64,000 nt of DNA from CALOBA01 sp942491465 (lineage in GTDB: Bacteria; Pseudomonadota; Gammaproteobacteria; Chromatiales; Chromatiaceae), in contig CALOBA010000057.1 in assembly GCA_942491465.1 (NCBI GenBank), positions 20,730 through 84,729 of the forward strand, read 5' to 3'. The translations under genes were made by a program, and so were the position numbers. Positions 30,301 to 42,300 of this stretch are shown one piece after another (position 1 is the stretch's first letter; every line of letters begins with the position of its first letter). A model generated the notes under the pieces. That model ran no database searches, was not told the DNA's origin, and saw nothing but the letters and a program-made list of their open reading frames with translations.

Positions 30301-33300
30301 TCGACGCCGTCTTCGTCGTCGCTGCCGTCGCCGTCGTCGCCGGTGCCGTCGTTGTCGCTGTCGGGGATGAGGCCGCCGGCGGTGGCATCGGCAGAGACTT
30401 GGCCGTCGTCGTCTTCGTCGACGCCGGCACCGAGGAACACCCCGGGGACGAGGACGTGGCGGGCGCCGTCGGCCACGTTGGTGGTGGCGTAGCTGTCGAC
30501 GTGGTCGCCGTAGTCGAAGTGGTTCTCCGCATCGCTCGGGATGACGTATTCCTGATTGTCCTCGACCTCGCCGCTGTCGGCGGGACCCGAGGGGCTATCG
30601 CCGCCCTGCCCGGTCAGCTCGGTGTAGCGCACGCGCACATTGCGCAGGACCGGTTGGCTCAAGCTCAGGTCGGGGACGGCGACACCGGCAACGAGATCGT
30701 TGGACTGGCCACCGGTGACGGCCCTGTCGCTGAGCACGCGCTCGCCGGTCTCGTAGACGCCGTTGGCGTTGAAGTCGATCCAGGCGTTGACGAAGCCATC
30801 GGCATTGGGCAGGACACGGATGGTCGGATACTCGAACTCGGTCAGGGGGGAGACGAAGAACACGCCGTCCTCGTCGTCGTTGCCGTCGCTGTCGTCGCCG
30901 CTGGCGGTGGCATTGGGCTGTCCGTTGGCCTCGGCGTCGACGCCGCTGCCGAGGTGGACGCCGGTCTTGATGACGTGGCTGGCCCCGTCGCGGTAGAGCG
31001 TGGTCGGGTAGCTGGTGGTCGCGCCGCCGTCGTCGGGGCTGTCGCCGAAGTCGAGCGTGGTGCCGACCGGATACAGGCGCATCACGTAGTCCTCGATCTC
31101 GCCGCTCTCGGCCACGCCGCTCGGGCTGTCGCCGCCGGTGTCCATGGTGTCGGTGACACGGAAGCGGATGTAGGTGGTGTCGCTGATCTTCGCGTCATCG
31201 GGCACGTCGAACTGGAGGTCGGTAGCGCCGTCGGCGTCCAGCGGCTCATGGTCGAAGATGCGCTCGCCGGTCTCGAAGCTGCCGCTGCCGTCGAAATCGA
31301 CCCAGCCGCTGAGGAAGCCCGCGGTGCTGGAGAGCACCCGAAGATCGGTGGTTGCATCCCGCACCAACGGACTCTCGAAGACGATGCCGTCTTCGTCGTC
31401 GGTGCCGTCGGCGTCGTCGCCGTCCGCCGCAGCCGTGGGCTGACCGTTGACCTCGTCGTCGCGCGATCCCAGGGTCACGCCGGTGGCGATGTGGAAGGCG
31501 CCGTCGTCGACGACGCTGGTGGGATAGTGCAGGTCCTCGTCCACCGTCTCGTCGGGCAGGTCGCCGAAATCGAAGGTGGTGCCGGTGGCGAACAGGCGGC
31601 GAACATAGTCTTCAACCTCGCCGTTGGCGGCTTCGCCGCTCGGGCTGTCGCCGTTGTCGCCGGTGCCCTCGGTGACGCGGAAGCGCAGGTAGAGGCTCGC
31701 CAGGTTGCCGGTGTTGGGCACGCTGAAGGTCAGGCCCGTGTTGGTGCCGGCGGCCAGCGGTTGGTTCTCGAAGATGATCTCGTCGCTGCCGTTGCCGTCG
31801 TCGAGCACGCCGTCGCCGTCGAAGTCGGCCCAGGCGTTGAGGTAGCCGACCTTGGAGGCGACAACGTCGATGGTGGCGGTGGTCTCGCCGATGAGCAGGC
31901 TGGTGAAGGTGACGCCGTCTTCATCGTCGGTGTCGGCGCTGTCGTCGCCGACGGCGCCGACGCTCGGGGCGCCGTCGGTCTCTTCATCGACGGAGCTGCC
32001 GAGGAAGATGCCCTTGCCGATGATGTGGGTGGCACCGCCGTTGGCGCTCCGCGTCGGGTATTGACCCGCGGTGGCGGCGACCGGGTCGGGCAGGTCGCCG
32101 TAGTCGCGCTCGATGGCGATGGTGAACGGGTGGTCTTCGACCTCGCCGCCGGTGACGGTGGTGGCCGGGGTGGAGGTGGTCAGGCCCTGGCCGTCCGGGG
32201 CGAGGCGCAGGCGCAGGTAGCTGGCGCCGGGGGTGACGTCGTCGGGGACGGTGAAGGCGAGCGCGGCGCTGGTCTGGCCGTCGGTAACGGTGACGGCGAC
32301 GCCTTCGTCTTGGTCGAAGGTGCCGCTGAGATCGAAGTCGATCCAGCCCACCAGATCGGCGTCGGCGTCGGTGCCGTTGACAACGTCGACAGTGACGGTC
32401 TTGGTCTCGCCGGCGTCGCCGCTGGCGATGGCGTCGATGGCGCTCAGGCCGTCCTCATCGTCGCGCAGGTCGAACGGGGCCGGGCTGCCGTCGTCGCCGT
32501 CGGCACCGGCGCTCGGGGCACCATCTTCGTCGGCGTCGACGCTGGCGCCGAGGCGCAGGATGCTCGCGGCGTTCGGGTCGTCGGTGATGGCTTGGTGGCT
32601 GGCGAACGCGTCGATCGCATCGTCGGGGTCGTCCGCGGTGCCATAGCTGTCGGGCGCGTCGCCGAAGTCGGCGCGGGTGCCGAGCGCGGGCTCGGCGACG
32701 GTGACCTGATAGTCCTCGACCTCGCCGTCATAGAGGTAGCCATCGAAGCGGGTCTCGGTGAGGTCGGCGTCGCTGGAGAGCCGGAAGCGGGCGTTGAGCA
32801 CGCTGCCGCCGTCGGCGATGTCGCCGGGCACGGTGAAGTCGAGGGTCAGCGGGCCGTTGTGATTGGCCGGCACGCTGACTTCGGCCCACTCCTGCTCGAC
32901 GCCGGTGGTGGTGTCGAAGCCGTTCTCGCCGTCGAAGTCGATCCAGCCGACGAGCTTGGCGGGGACGGCGCCGCCGCCGCGGCTGTTGACGACGTCGAAG
33001 GTGACGCTGTAGGTCTGGCCACCGTCGGTCATGCGCAGTTCGGGGATGCTCAGCGTTTCGTCGTCGCCGTCGCCGTCGCCGTCGTCGCCGTCGGTGGCGC
33101 CGATGCCGGCGTCGGCGCTGGGTTGGCCGTCGTCGTCGGCGTCGATGCCGGTGCCCAGATAGAGGGCGTCGTCGGTGCCGGTCTCGATGACGTGGCGCGG
33201 GCCGTCGTTGAACAGGCGGGTGTTGAAGTCGGCCTCGGGCAGGTCGCCGTAGTCGAACGCGGTGCCGCTGTCCTCGGCCAGGACCGGGCGGCGGTAGTCT

Positions 33301-36300
33301 TCGAGCTCGCCGTCGGAGGCGGGGCCGGCCCAGTCGTCGCCGCCGGTGCCGTCGGCGCTGGTGTAGCGGAAGCGCAGGTAGACGTCGTCGACCACGGTGC
33401 CGTCGACGTCGTCGTCCGTCGGGACCGGGAAGCTGTAGGCGGTGTAGGCGGTGTCGCCGTCGCTCTGATCGCCGACGGTGGCACCGTCGTCTCGGTCGAT
33501 GATCTGCTCGGCGAAGTCGTCGAAGTCGCCGTCGCCGTTCCAGTCGGCCCAGCCGAACAGGATGCCGTCGGTGCGGCTGGCGACGACGCGGATCTCGGCG
33601 TTCTCACCCCGGGTCAGCGGGCTGGCGAAATAGATGCCGTCTTCGTCGTCGGGGCTGCCGGTGGTGTCGTCGTCGGTGGCCGCCGCATTCGGCTGGCCGT
33701 CGGCCTCGGTGTCGATGGCGGCACCGAGATGGGTATTGCCGCCGCTGCCGGTGTCGTCGAGGTGCTTGGCGGCGAGGCCGTTGAGCGTGCCGTCCTCGTC
33801 CCGGGTGGGATAGGTGGCGGCATCGTCGTCGTCGGGCAGGTCGCCGTAGTCATAGGCGTTGCCGGAGGCATCGAAGTTCTCCAGCACGTAGTCCTCGACC
33901 TCGCCCTCGGAGGCGTAGCCGGTGGCGGTATTGCCGCCGACGGCGGTGATGTCGTTGCTGATGTAGCGGAAGCGCAGCGCGGTGTCGCCATCGTCGGTGT
34001 CCATGCCCAGGGGCGGATAGATGGCGAGGGTGTCGATGCCCATGCTCCAGAAGACGTCGGCGGCGGCGCCGGTGACGGGGTCGGCCAGGTCCACGGTTGC
34101 GCCGCTGGGCTCATCGCTGATCTGAACTTCGTCGCCGTCGATGGCGACGACGTAATAGGTCTTGCCCTGTTCGAGCCCGCCGATGGTGCTGGTTTCACTC
34201 GCGGCCACATAGACGATGGCGTCGTCGAGCGTCAGCGCATGCCCCGTCAATGTGATGCTTTCGTTGTCGGTGTCGACGCCGCCGACCGTATGCCTGATGC
34301 CGCCGGTCAGGGCGACGCCGTCGAGGATCTTCTCGTCGGTCTCGTTGAACGCGCCGTCGTCGTCCCAGTCGGCCCAGGCCCAGAGCTTGCCGGGCTGGGT
34401 GGCGGTGACGTCGATCTCGGTGGTGCCGCCGGGGCGCAGGTCGTCGACGAAGGCGATGCCGTCCTCGTCGTCCAGGTCGGTGTTGTCGTCACCATCGGCG
34501 TCGGCCGTCGGTGGGCCGTCGTCCTCGGTGTCGATCAGCTCGCCGAGTTGGAGGCCGGGGGAGAGCCCGTGCCGCGCGCCGTCGTTGGCGATGTCCGTGC
34601 CGTAGCTTAGGGGTAGGTCGCCGTAGTCCAATTCATCGGAGAAGCTGTCGGGCAGGATGTACTGCTGATAGTCCTCGACCTCGCCGTTCAGGGCCGGGCC
34701 GTAGGGGTTCTCGCCGCCTTGGTTGAGCTCGTCGGTGAAGCGGAAGCGGATGTTGGTGAGCTGGGGCTCGATCAGCCCCAGGTTGTCGGGCAGCGGCCCG
34801 CCATAGACCTTCTCGCCTTGGTCTACCTCAAGGTTCTGGAAGACGTGCTCGCCGGTTTCGTAGACGCCGTCGGCGTCGAAGTCCACCCACATGTTGAGGA
34901 TGCCGTCGACACTGGCGATGACGTCGATCTGCGCCTCCTTGCCTTCGGTCAGCGCGCTGAAGAACTGGATGCCGTCCTCGTCGTCGATGGGGTTGTCGTC
35001 GTCGTCACCCGTTGCGGTGCTGTTGGGTTGGCCGTTGGACTCGGCGTCGATGTGCTCGCCGAGGAAGGTGGCGCCATCGATGACGTGGATGGCGCCATTG
35101 CGATACAGCGTGGTCGGGAACGCGGTGTCGGTCTCCGGTAGGTCCCCCAGGTCGAAGGAGGTGCCGCTCGGATACAGCCGCATCACGTAGTCTTCGACCT
35201 CGCCGCTTTCGGCGACACCGTCGGGCAGATTGCCGCCCTCGCCCGTGTGGGTGGTGACACGGAAACGCATGTAGGTGCCGACGCCTTGGTCGGTGACCGT
35301 GGCGTCGACGGGCACGGTGAATTGCAGGTCGGTGGAGCCATCGGCCTCGAGCGCTTGCTCGTGGAAGAGGCGCTCTCCAGCGTCGAGTTCGCCGTCGTTG
35401 TCGTAGTCGATCCAGGCGCTGAGGTAGCCGGCGCCGCTGGAGTTGACGGTGATATCGATGTTGGCGCCCCGCACCAGCGGGTTCCAGAAGACGATGCCGT
35501 CTTCGTCATCGCCCTGCGCATCGGTGTCGTCGCCGTCGGCGCCGAGGGTGGGCTGGCCCTGCGGGCCTTCGGCATCGGAGTCGGCATCCACCGCGCCCAG
35601 CGTGACGCCACTGATTCGGTGGTAAGCACCGCCGCTCTGATACAGGGTCGGGTAGCTGGTGTCGGTCTCCGGCAGGTCGCCGAAGTCGAAGGTCGTGTTC
35701 TCTGCGAAGATGCGCTGGACGTAGTCCTCGACCTCGCCGTTGACGGCCGGGCCGCTGGGGCTCTCGCCACCCTGCCCCGCGGTCTTGGTGAAGCGGAAGC
35801 GCAGGTAGGTGTTGCCGTTGCCGTCGGCGGTGGCGTCGGTCGGGACGGTGAAGGTCAGGTTCTCGTTCAGACCCGGATCCAACGCCTGCTGGGGCAGCAG
35901 GTAGTCGCCGGCGTCGAAGGAGCCGTCGCCATCGGCGTCGAGCCACACATTGAGCACGCCGGCCTCGGAGGCGGTGACGTCGAAGTAGGCGGCCTCGCCG
36001 GCCACCAGCGGGCGGGTGAAGACCACGCCGTCCTCGTCATCGCTGATCGCGGTGCTGGCATGGGTGTCGTTGTCGTCGTCGCCGTCGGCGTCGGTGCTCG
36101 GCTGGTGCGCGGTCTCGGCATCGACGCCGGCGCCCAGGTAGAGCGCGCTGGTGATGGTATGCGACGCACTGAAGGCGCCGGAGGCGGAATAGTCCGGAGC
36201 GCCGTCGGTGCCCGCCGGGACGTCGCCGAAATCGGCGTCGGTGTCGATGGTCAGGACATAGTCCTCGACCTCACCACCGGGCTGCTGCGCCACGTCGACG

Positions 36301-39300
36301 ATGCCGGCGGGGTCGGCGGTGGTCAGGCCCGCGTCCTGCGGCGCCAGGCGCAGGCGCAGGTAGCTGGCCCCCGGCTTGACGTCGTCGGGCACCAAGAAAT
36401 CGAGCGTGGCGCTGGTGGCGTTCGGCGCTACCGTGACGCCGACGCCTTCGTCGGCCTGGAACTGGCCGTCGCGGTCGAAGTCGATCCAGCCCACCAGCGT
36501 GGCGTCGTTTGTGGTGGTGTTGGCCACGGTGACCGTTAGCGAGCGGGTCGCACCCGAGTCGCCGCTGCCGATCAGGCTAACGAGATCGGCGGTATCGACG
36601 CCGTCCTCGTCGTCGCGCAGGTCAGCGCTGTCGTCGCCGCTGCCGTCGAGGGGCTCATGGGCGTCTTCGTCAGCGTCCACATCGGTGCCGATAACCAGCC
36701 GATCTGCATCGATGTTGTCGTGGCGGGCGCCGGTGTCGCCGTAGGTCCCGTAGCTGTCGGGGGCGTCACCAAAGTCGGCGCGGGTGTTGTTGTCGCGCGC
36801 CGGCTCTTCGATGTTGACTCGGTAGTCCTCCACCTCGCCGTCCCAGGCCTCGCCGGTGGGGGTGCTGGCGCTGACCGCCGGGTCGGTGGTCAGGCGCAGG
36901 CGCGCGTAGGCCAGGCCGTCGCTCAAACCGGTATCGCCGGCATCGATGTCGCCGGGGACGTTGAAGACCAGATTGACCGAGCCGCTGGTGCCGTTGGTCA
37001 CGGTCGCCGGGGTTGCCGCCTCGCCGGCATCGAAGTCGCCGTCACGGTTGAAGTCGATCCAGCCGAACAGGGTCGCGTCGGGGTTCTCGACCGCCGGATC
37101 GCCGCGGTCGTTGTCGAGCGTGTTCACCACCGGCACGGGCAGCGTATAGGTGGTGCCGCCGTCGGTCAGGCGCAGGGTCGGGAAGGCGGTGATGCCGTCT
37201 TCGTCATCCGGCGAGTCGCCGGCCAAGTCGTCACCATCGGCGGCCGTGCTCGGGGCGCCGTCGGTCTCCGCATCGATGGCGGCGCCGATCTGCAAGGCAT
37301 TCCCGTCCTCGTCCTCGATCACATGGCGGGCGCCGTCGAGCAGCAGACTGGTGTAGAAGGTCGCGTCATCGTCCGGCAGGTCGCCGAAGTCGTAGCGGTC
37401 ACCGCTGCCGGCCGGGTAGACAGGACGCACATAGTCCTCGACCTCACCGTCGGAGGCCTGGCCGGCCCAGTCGTCGCCACCGGTGCCGACGCTGCTGACG
37501 TAGCGGAAGCGCAGCTTGACCTGGTGGCCGTCGGTGGCGACCGCATCGGTCGGCACGTTGAACGTGAAGGTGCTGGTCCCGTCGTCGTTGGTACCGGAGG
37601 TGATGCCGTTGACGACGATATGCTCGCCGCTGCCGTCGAAATCGCCGTCGTCATTCCAGTCGGCCCAGGCGTTGAGCACGCCATCGGTTTGGCTCGCGAC
37701 GACGCGGATCTCGGCTGGATCGACGTCTTGAAGGTTGCCCATGCCGGCCGTGAACGGCGTCGCGAAGAAGATGCCGTCCTCGTCGTCGGTGTCGGCGCTG
37801 TCATCGCCATCGGCATTGGCGCTGGGGGCGCCGTCGGTCTCGGTGTCGATGGCGGCGGTGCCGAGGTAGATCGCAACGTCTTTGAGGTGGCGGGCCGGCA
37901 GGCCGTTGGCGTCGTCGTTGTCGGTCGGGTAGCTGTCGGTCCCGGTGCTCTGGTCGTCCGGCAGGTCACCGTAGTCCCAAACCTGGCTCACCGGCTCGAT
38001 GATCGAAACCTGGTAGTCCTCGACCTCGCCGTCGCTGGCATAGCCGGTGGGCGTGTTGCCGCCGACGGCGGTCGCGCTGGTGAAGCGGTAGCGGAGGTTG
38101 ACGTTGCCGGTGACGGCGGCATCCACGGGCACGGTGATCTTCACTGCGTTGCTGCCGGCCATGACAGGCTCATCGGTGAACAGCCGCTCGGCGCTCTCCT
38201 CGGAGTCGTCGAAGACGCCGTCGCCGTCCCAATCGGCCCAGGCGTTGAGCACGCCGCTGCCGCCGGTGACGTTGACCAGGATGTCGCTGGTACCGCCCTT
38301 GCGCAGTGCGTCGGTGAAGGTCACGCCGTCCTCGTCGTCTGGCGTGCCGTCGTCGTCATCGCCCAAGGCGTCGCTGCTGTGGAGGCCGTCGGTCTCGGCG
38401 TCGATGTTCGCACCGAGGGAGAAGCCGGGCACGATGGCATGGCGGGCGCCGTCGCCGCCGGTGCCGATGGTGGTGCCATAGCCGTCGTCGTGGTCGCCGA
38501 AGTCGAAGCCGTTGCTGGCGTTATCGGCGAGCAGGTATTGGACGTAGTCTTCCACCTCGCCGGTGTCGGCCATGCCGATGGGGCTGTCGCCGCCGTCGGT
38601 ATCCGTTGCGGTGTAGCGGAAGCGAATATAGGTCAGGCGCTTGTCGCCGGGGTTGACCAGATCGGTGATGCCTGCCGGGACGCTGAAGGTCCGGTCGGTG
38701 ATGGTGCCGCCGGTCAGGGCCAGGTCGTCGAAGATGCGCTCGTCGCCCTCTTCGAGCTGGCCATCGCCGTTGAAATCGATCCAGGCGTTCAGCACGCCAT
38801 CGCCGTTGGCGGTGACGCGCAGGGTGGCCGTGGTGCCCTCGGTGAGCGGCGTCATGAAGAGGATGCCGTCCTCGTCGTCGCTGCCAGCCGAGTCGTCGCC
38901 GTCGGCATCATCGATGCTGTTGACGCCGTCGAATTCGGCATCGACGCTGCTACCCAGCCAGGTGGCGTCGTCAAGCAGGTGGCGGGCGCCATCGTTGGCG
39001 GCTAGGGTCGGGAAGGTCGGATCGGGCAGGTCGCCGTAGTCGAAGCTCACCCGATAGTCCTCGACCTCGCCGTCGCTGGCGAAGCCCTTCGGGGTGTCGC
39101 CGCCGACGGCGGTGGCGGTGGTGAAGCGGAAGCGCAGGTGGATGGCCTCGGTGGCGCTGACGGCGCTGCCGGGCACGTCGATGTTCAGCGGATTGGTGCC
39201 GGCGCTCAGACCCTGCTCGCTGAAGATCTGCTCATCGGTGTCGTCGAAGTCGCCGTCGTTGTTCCAATCGGCCCAGGCGTTGAGCACGCCGCCGGTGCTG

Positions 39301-42300
39301 GCCGCGACGCTGATCGCGGCCAGCTCGCCGGGCGTCAGACCGTCGATGAAGGTGACGCCGTCCTCGTCGTCCGGGGTCAGGGCGGTGTCATCGCCGCGGG
39401 TATCGGTGGACGCTTGACCGTCGTCCTCGCCATCGACACTGCCGCCGAGATGGGTTCCATCGACGATGGCATGGCGGGCGCCGTCGTTGTCCAGCGTGAC
39501 CGAGTAGTCGAGGTAGCTGAAGCTGTTGTCGGCGCCGCCGGTGGTCAGATCGATGGCCGAGCCGCCGGCCGTGTTCGAGAGCCGAAGGCGGGTGCCGTTC
39601 GTCCACTCGACGTAGTACGCACGCCCGTCCACCAGCGGCTCGATCCCGCTCGTCCCCTCTTGGTAGACGACGATATCGCCGACTTGCAGCCCATGCGCAT
39701 AGCTGAACTTGATGCGTTCGTTGTCCGCGTTGATGCCCTCGTCGTTGACCCGGGCCGTCTGCGGCAGGTCGCCGAAGTCGAAGGTGTTGGTGGCCGCCGG
39801 CAGCACGTACTGCTGGTAGTCCTCGACCTCACCGTTGTCGGCGGGGCCAGTCGGCAGCGCCGCGCCATCGATGGCGCCGGTGTCGGCGGTGAAGCGGAAG
39901 CGGATGTTGGCCAGCGTCGGGGCGCTGATCCCAAGGCCACTCGGCACCGCGAAGCTCAAGGTCTCGGTGCCGGCGTCGGTGAACCGGTGCTCGATGATCC
40001 GATACTCGTCGGTATCGTCGAAGTCGCCGTCGCCGTTGAAGTCGATCCAGGCATTGAGATAGCCGGCGCTGGCCGCGGTGACCTGGATGCTGGCCTGGGT
40101 GCCCTGTGCCAGCGGGGTCAGGAACAGCACGCCGTCCTCGTCGTCGGCGACGCTGCCGGCGCCGTCATCACCGCTGGCGGTGGCGTTTGGCTGACCGTTC
40201 AACTCCGCGTCGATGGCGGCGCCGAGGTAGGTGGCGCCGTCGAGCACATGGCTCGGGCCGTCGGTGTAGAGGGTCGTGGCCAGGCTGCCGTCCTCGGGCA
40301 GGTCGCCAAAATCAAGCTGGGTATCCTCGGGATAGAGCCGCAGCACATAGTCCTCGACCTCGCCGGTCTCGGCGAGCCCGGCGGGGCTGGCGCCGCCCTG
40401 CCCTGCGAGCGCAGTGACGCGGAAGCGCATGAAGGTGTCGTCGTTGACCGCGGCAGCTGACGGGACATCAAACTCCAGTGCGTTGGCGCCGGCGACCAGC
40501 GTCGTCGAGGGCTCGGAGAAGACCTGCTCGCCCGGATCGTCCAGGTCACCGTCGTCGTTGAAGTCCACCCAGGCGTTGAGCACGCCGGTCGCGGTCGCGT
40601 TGACGGTGAGGGTCGTTGCGGCGCCCGCCACCAGCGGGCTGGTAAAGACCACGCCGTCTTCGTCATCCGAGCCGTCGTTGTCGTCGCCATCGGCCAGCGG
40701 GCTCTGCTGGCCCTGCGGGTCTATGCCGTCGGTGTCGGCATCCACGGTGCCGAGCGCGACGCCGCCGATCACATGGCGGGCGCCGTCGCTGAGGTATTGG
40801 GTCGGGAAGCCGGGATCGGGTAGGTCGCCGAAGTCGAATGTCGTATCTTCTGCGAAGACGCGCTGGACGTAGTCCTCGACCTCGCCGTTGTTGGCGATGC
40901 CGGTGGGGCTGGTGCCGCCGTCGTCTTCACCGACTTCATCTTCGTCTTCGGTGATGCGGAAGCGGAAATAGGTACTGTCGGCAGCGGCGTCGCTCGGCAC
41001 CTGGAACGCCAATTCGGTGGTGCCGGCGGCACTGATGAATTGTCTCTCGAAGATACGCTCGTCGCCTTCGCTGAAGACACCGTCGCGGTCGAAGTCGGCC
41101 CAGGCATTGAGATAGCCGGCCGCGGACAGGGTGATGTCCACAAGTCCGCGCTCGCCGGCCACCAGCGGCCGGGTGAAGGTGATGCCGTCTTCGTCATCCG
41201 GGGTATCGCCGGCCGTGTCGTCGCCATCGGCATCGGCGCTCGGCTGGTGGGCGCCCTCCTCGTCCACCGCCGCCCCGAGACGCAGCGGCGGCAGGTCGTC
41301 GCCGGGGTCGCCGGCACCGGTGATGATGTGCGCCGCACCGAAGTAGGCGCTGTAGTCGAGATTGCTGTCGGGCAGGTCGCCGAAGTCGTACTCGGCCTCG
41401 ATGGTCAGCGGGTGATCCTCGACCTCACCGTTGGGGAGCGTCCCGGCCGGGGTCGCGGTGGTGAGGGCAGCGTCGGTGGACAGGCGCAGGCGCAGATAGC
41501 TGAGGCCCGGGCGGATGTCGTCGGGCAGGCTGAAGGCGAGCGTGGCGGTGCCGTTCTCGGTGTCGGCGGCAATGGTCTGGGTCGCGGCCTCGTCGGCATC
41601 GAAGGCGCCGTCGCGGTCGAAGTCGATCCAGCCGATCAGCGTCGCCGCGCTGGCGGTCTGGTTGGTGACGCGGACCTGGACGCTGTAGTCGGTGTCGGCG
41701 CTGCCGAGGCCGATCAGCGCGGAGATGAGGCCATCCTCATCGTCGCGGTCGTCGGCGTTGTCGTCGGCATCGGCGCCGGTGCCGAGTTCTCGGTTGCCCT
41801 CGTCGGCATCGACATCGGCGCCGATGCGCAGACTGGTGCTGATCCCGTCGTGGCGGGCGCCAATGCTGCCGGCCAAGGTGCCGTAGCTGTCCGGGGCGTC
41901 GCCGAAGTCGGCGCGCACGTCGAGCGCAGGCTCTTCGACGACAATCTGGTAGTCCTCGACCTCGCCGTCGTAGGCGTAGCCGTCGGGTGTGCTCGTCGTG
42001 ACGGCCGGGTCGGTCGTCAGCCGGAAGCGGGCGTAGATGAGATCCGTCGGATCGCTGTCCTCGATATCACCGGGAACGGTGAAGTCCAGGTCGACACTGC
42101 CGGCGACGGTGCCATGCGGCACGCTGATCGACGCGGACTCGTTGACATCGAAGGTCCCGCTACCGTCGAAATCGATCCAGCCGACCAGGGTCGCGGCTTG
42201 GTCCTCGCCGGCGCCGGTCTGGCCGTTGTTGAGGTTATTGGTCGCCGTCAGCGTGACCCTGTAGGTCTGGCCACCATCGGTGAGGTGTAGGACCGGGAAG

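Noticed and set aside
26469..34610. A 2,713-codon open frame on the plus strand
   Set aside because: It lies antisense to the GEVED array. Its Gly/Ala/Val-rich, endlessly repeating translation is what the codon bias of Asp/Gly-rich repeats gives on the opposite strand; there is no domain and no ribosome site.
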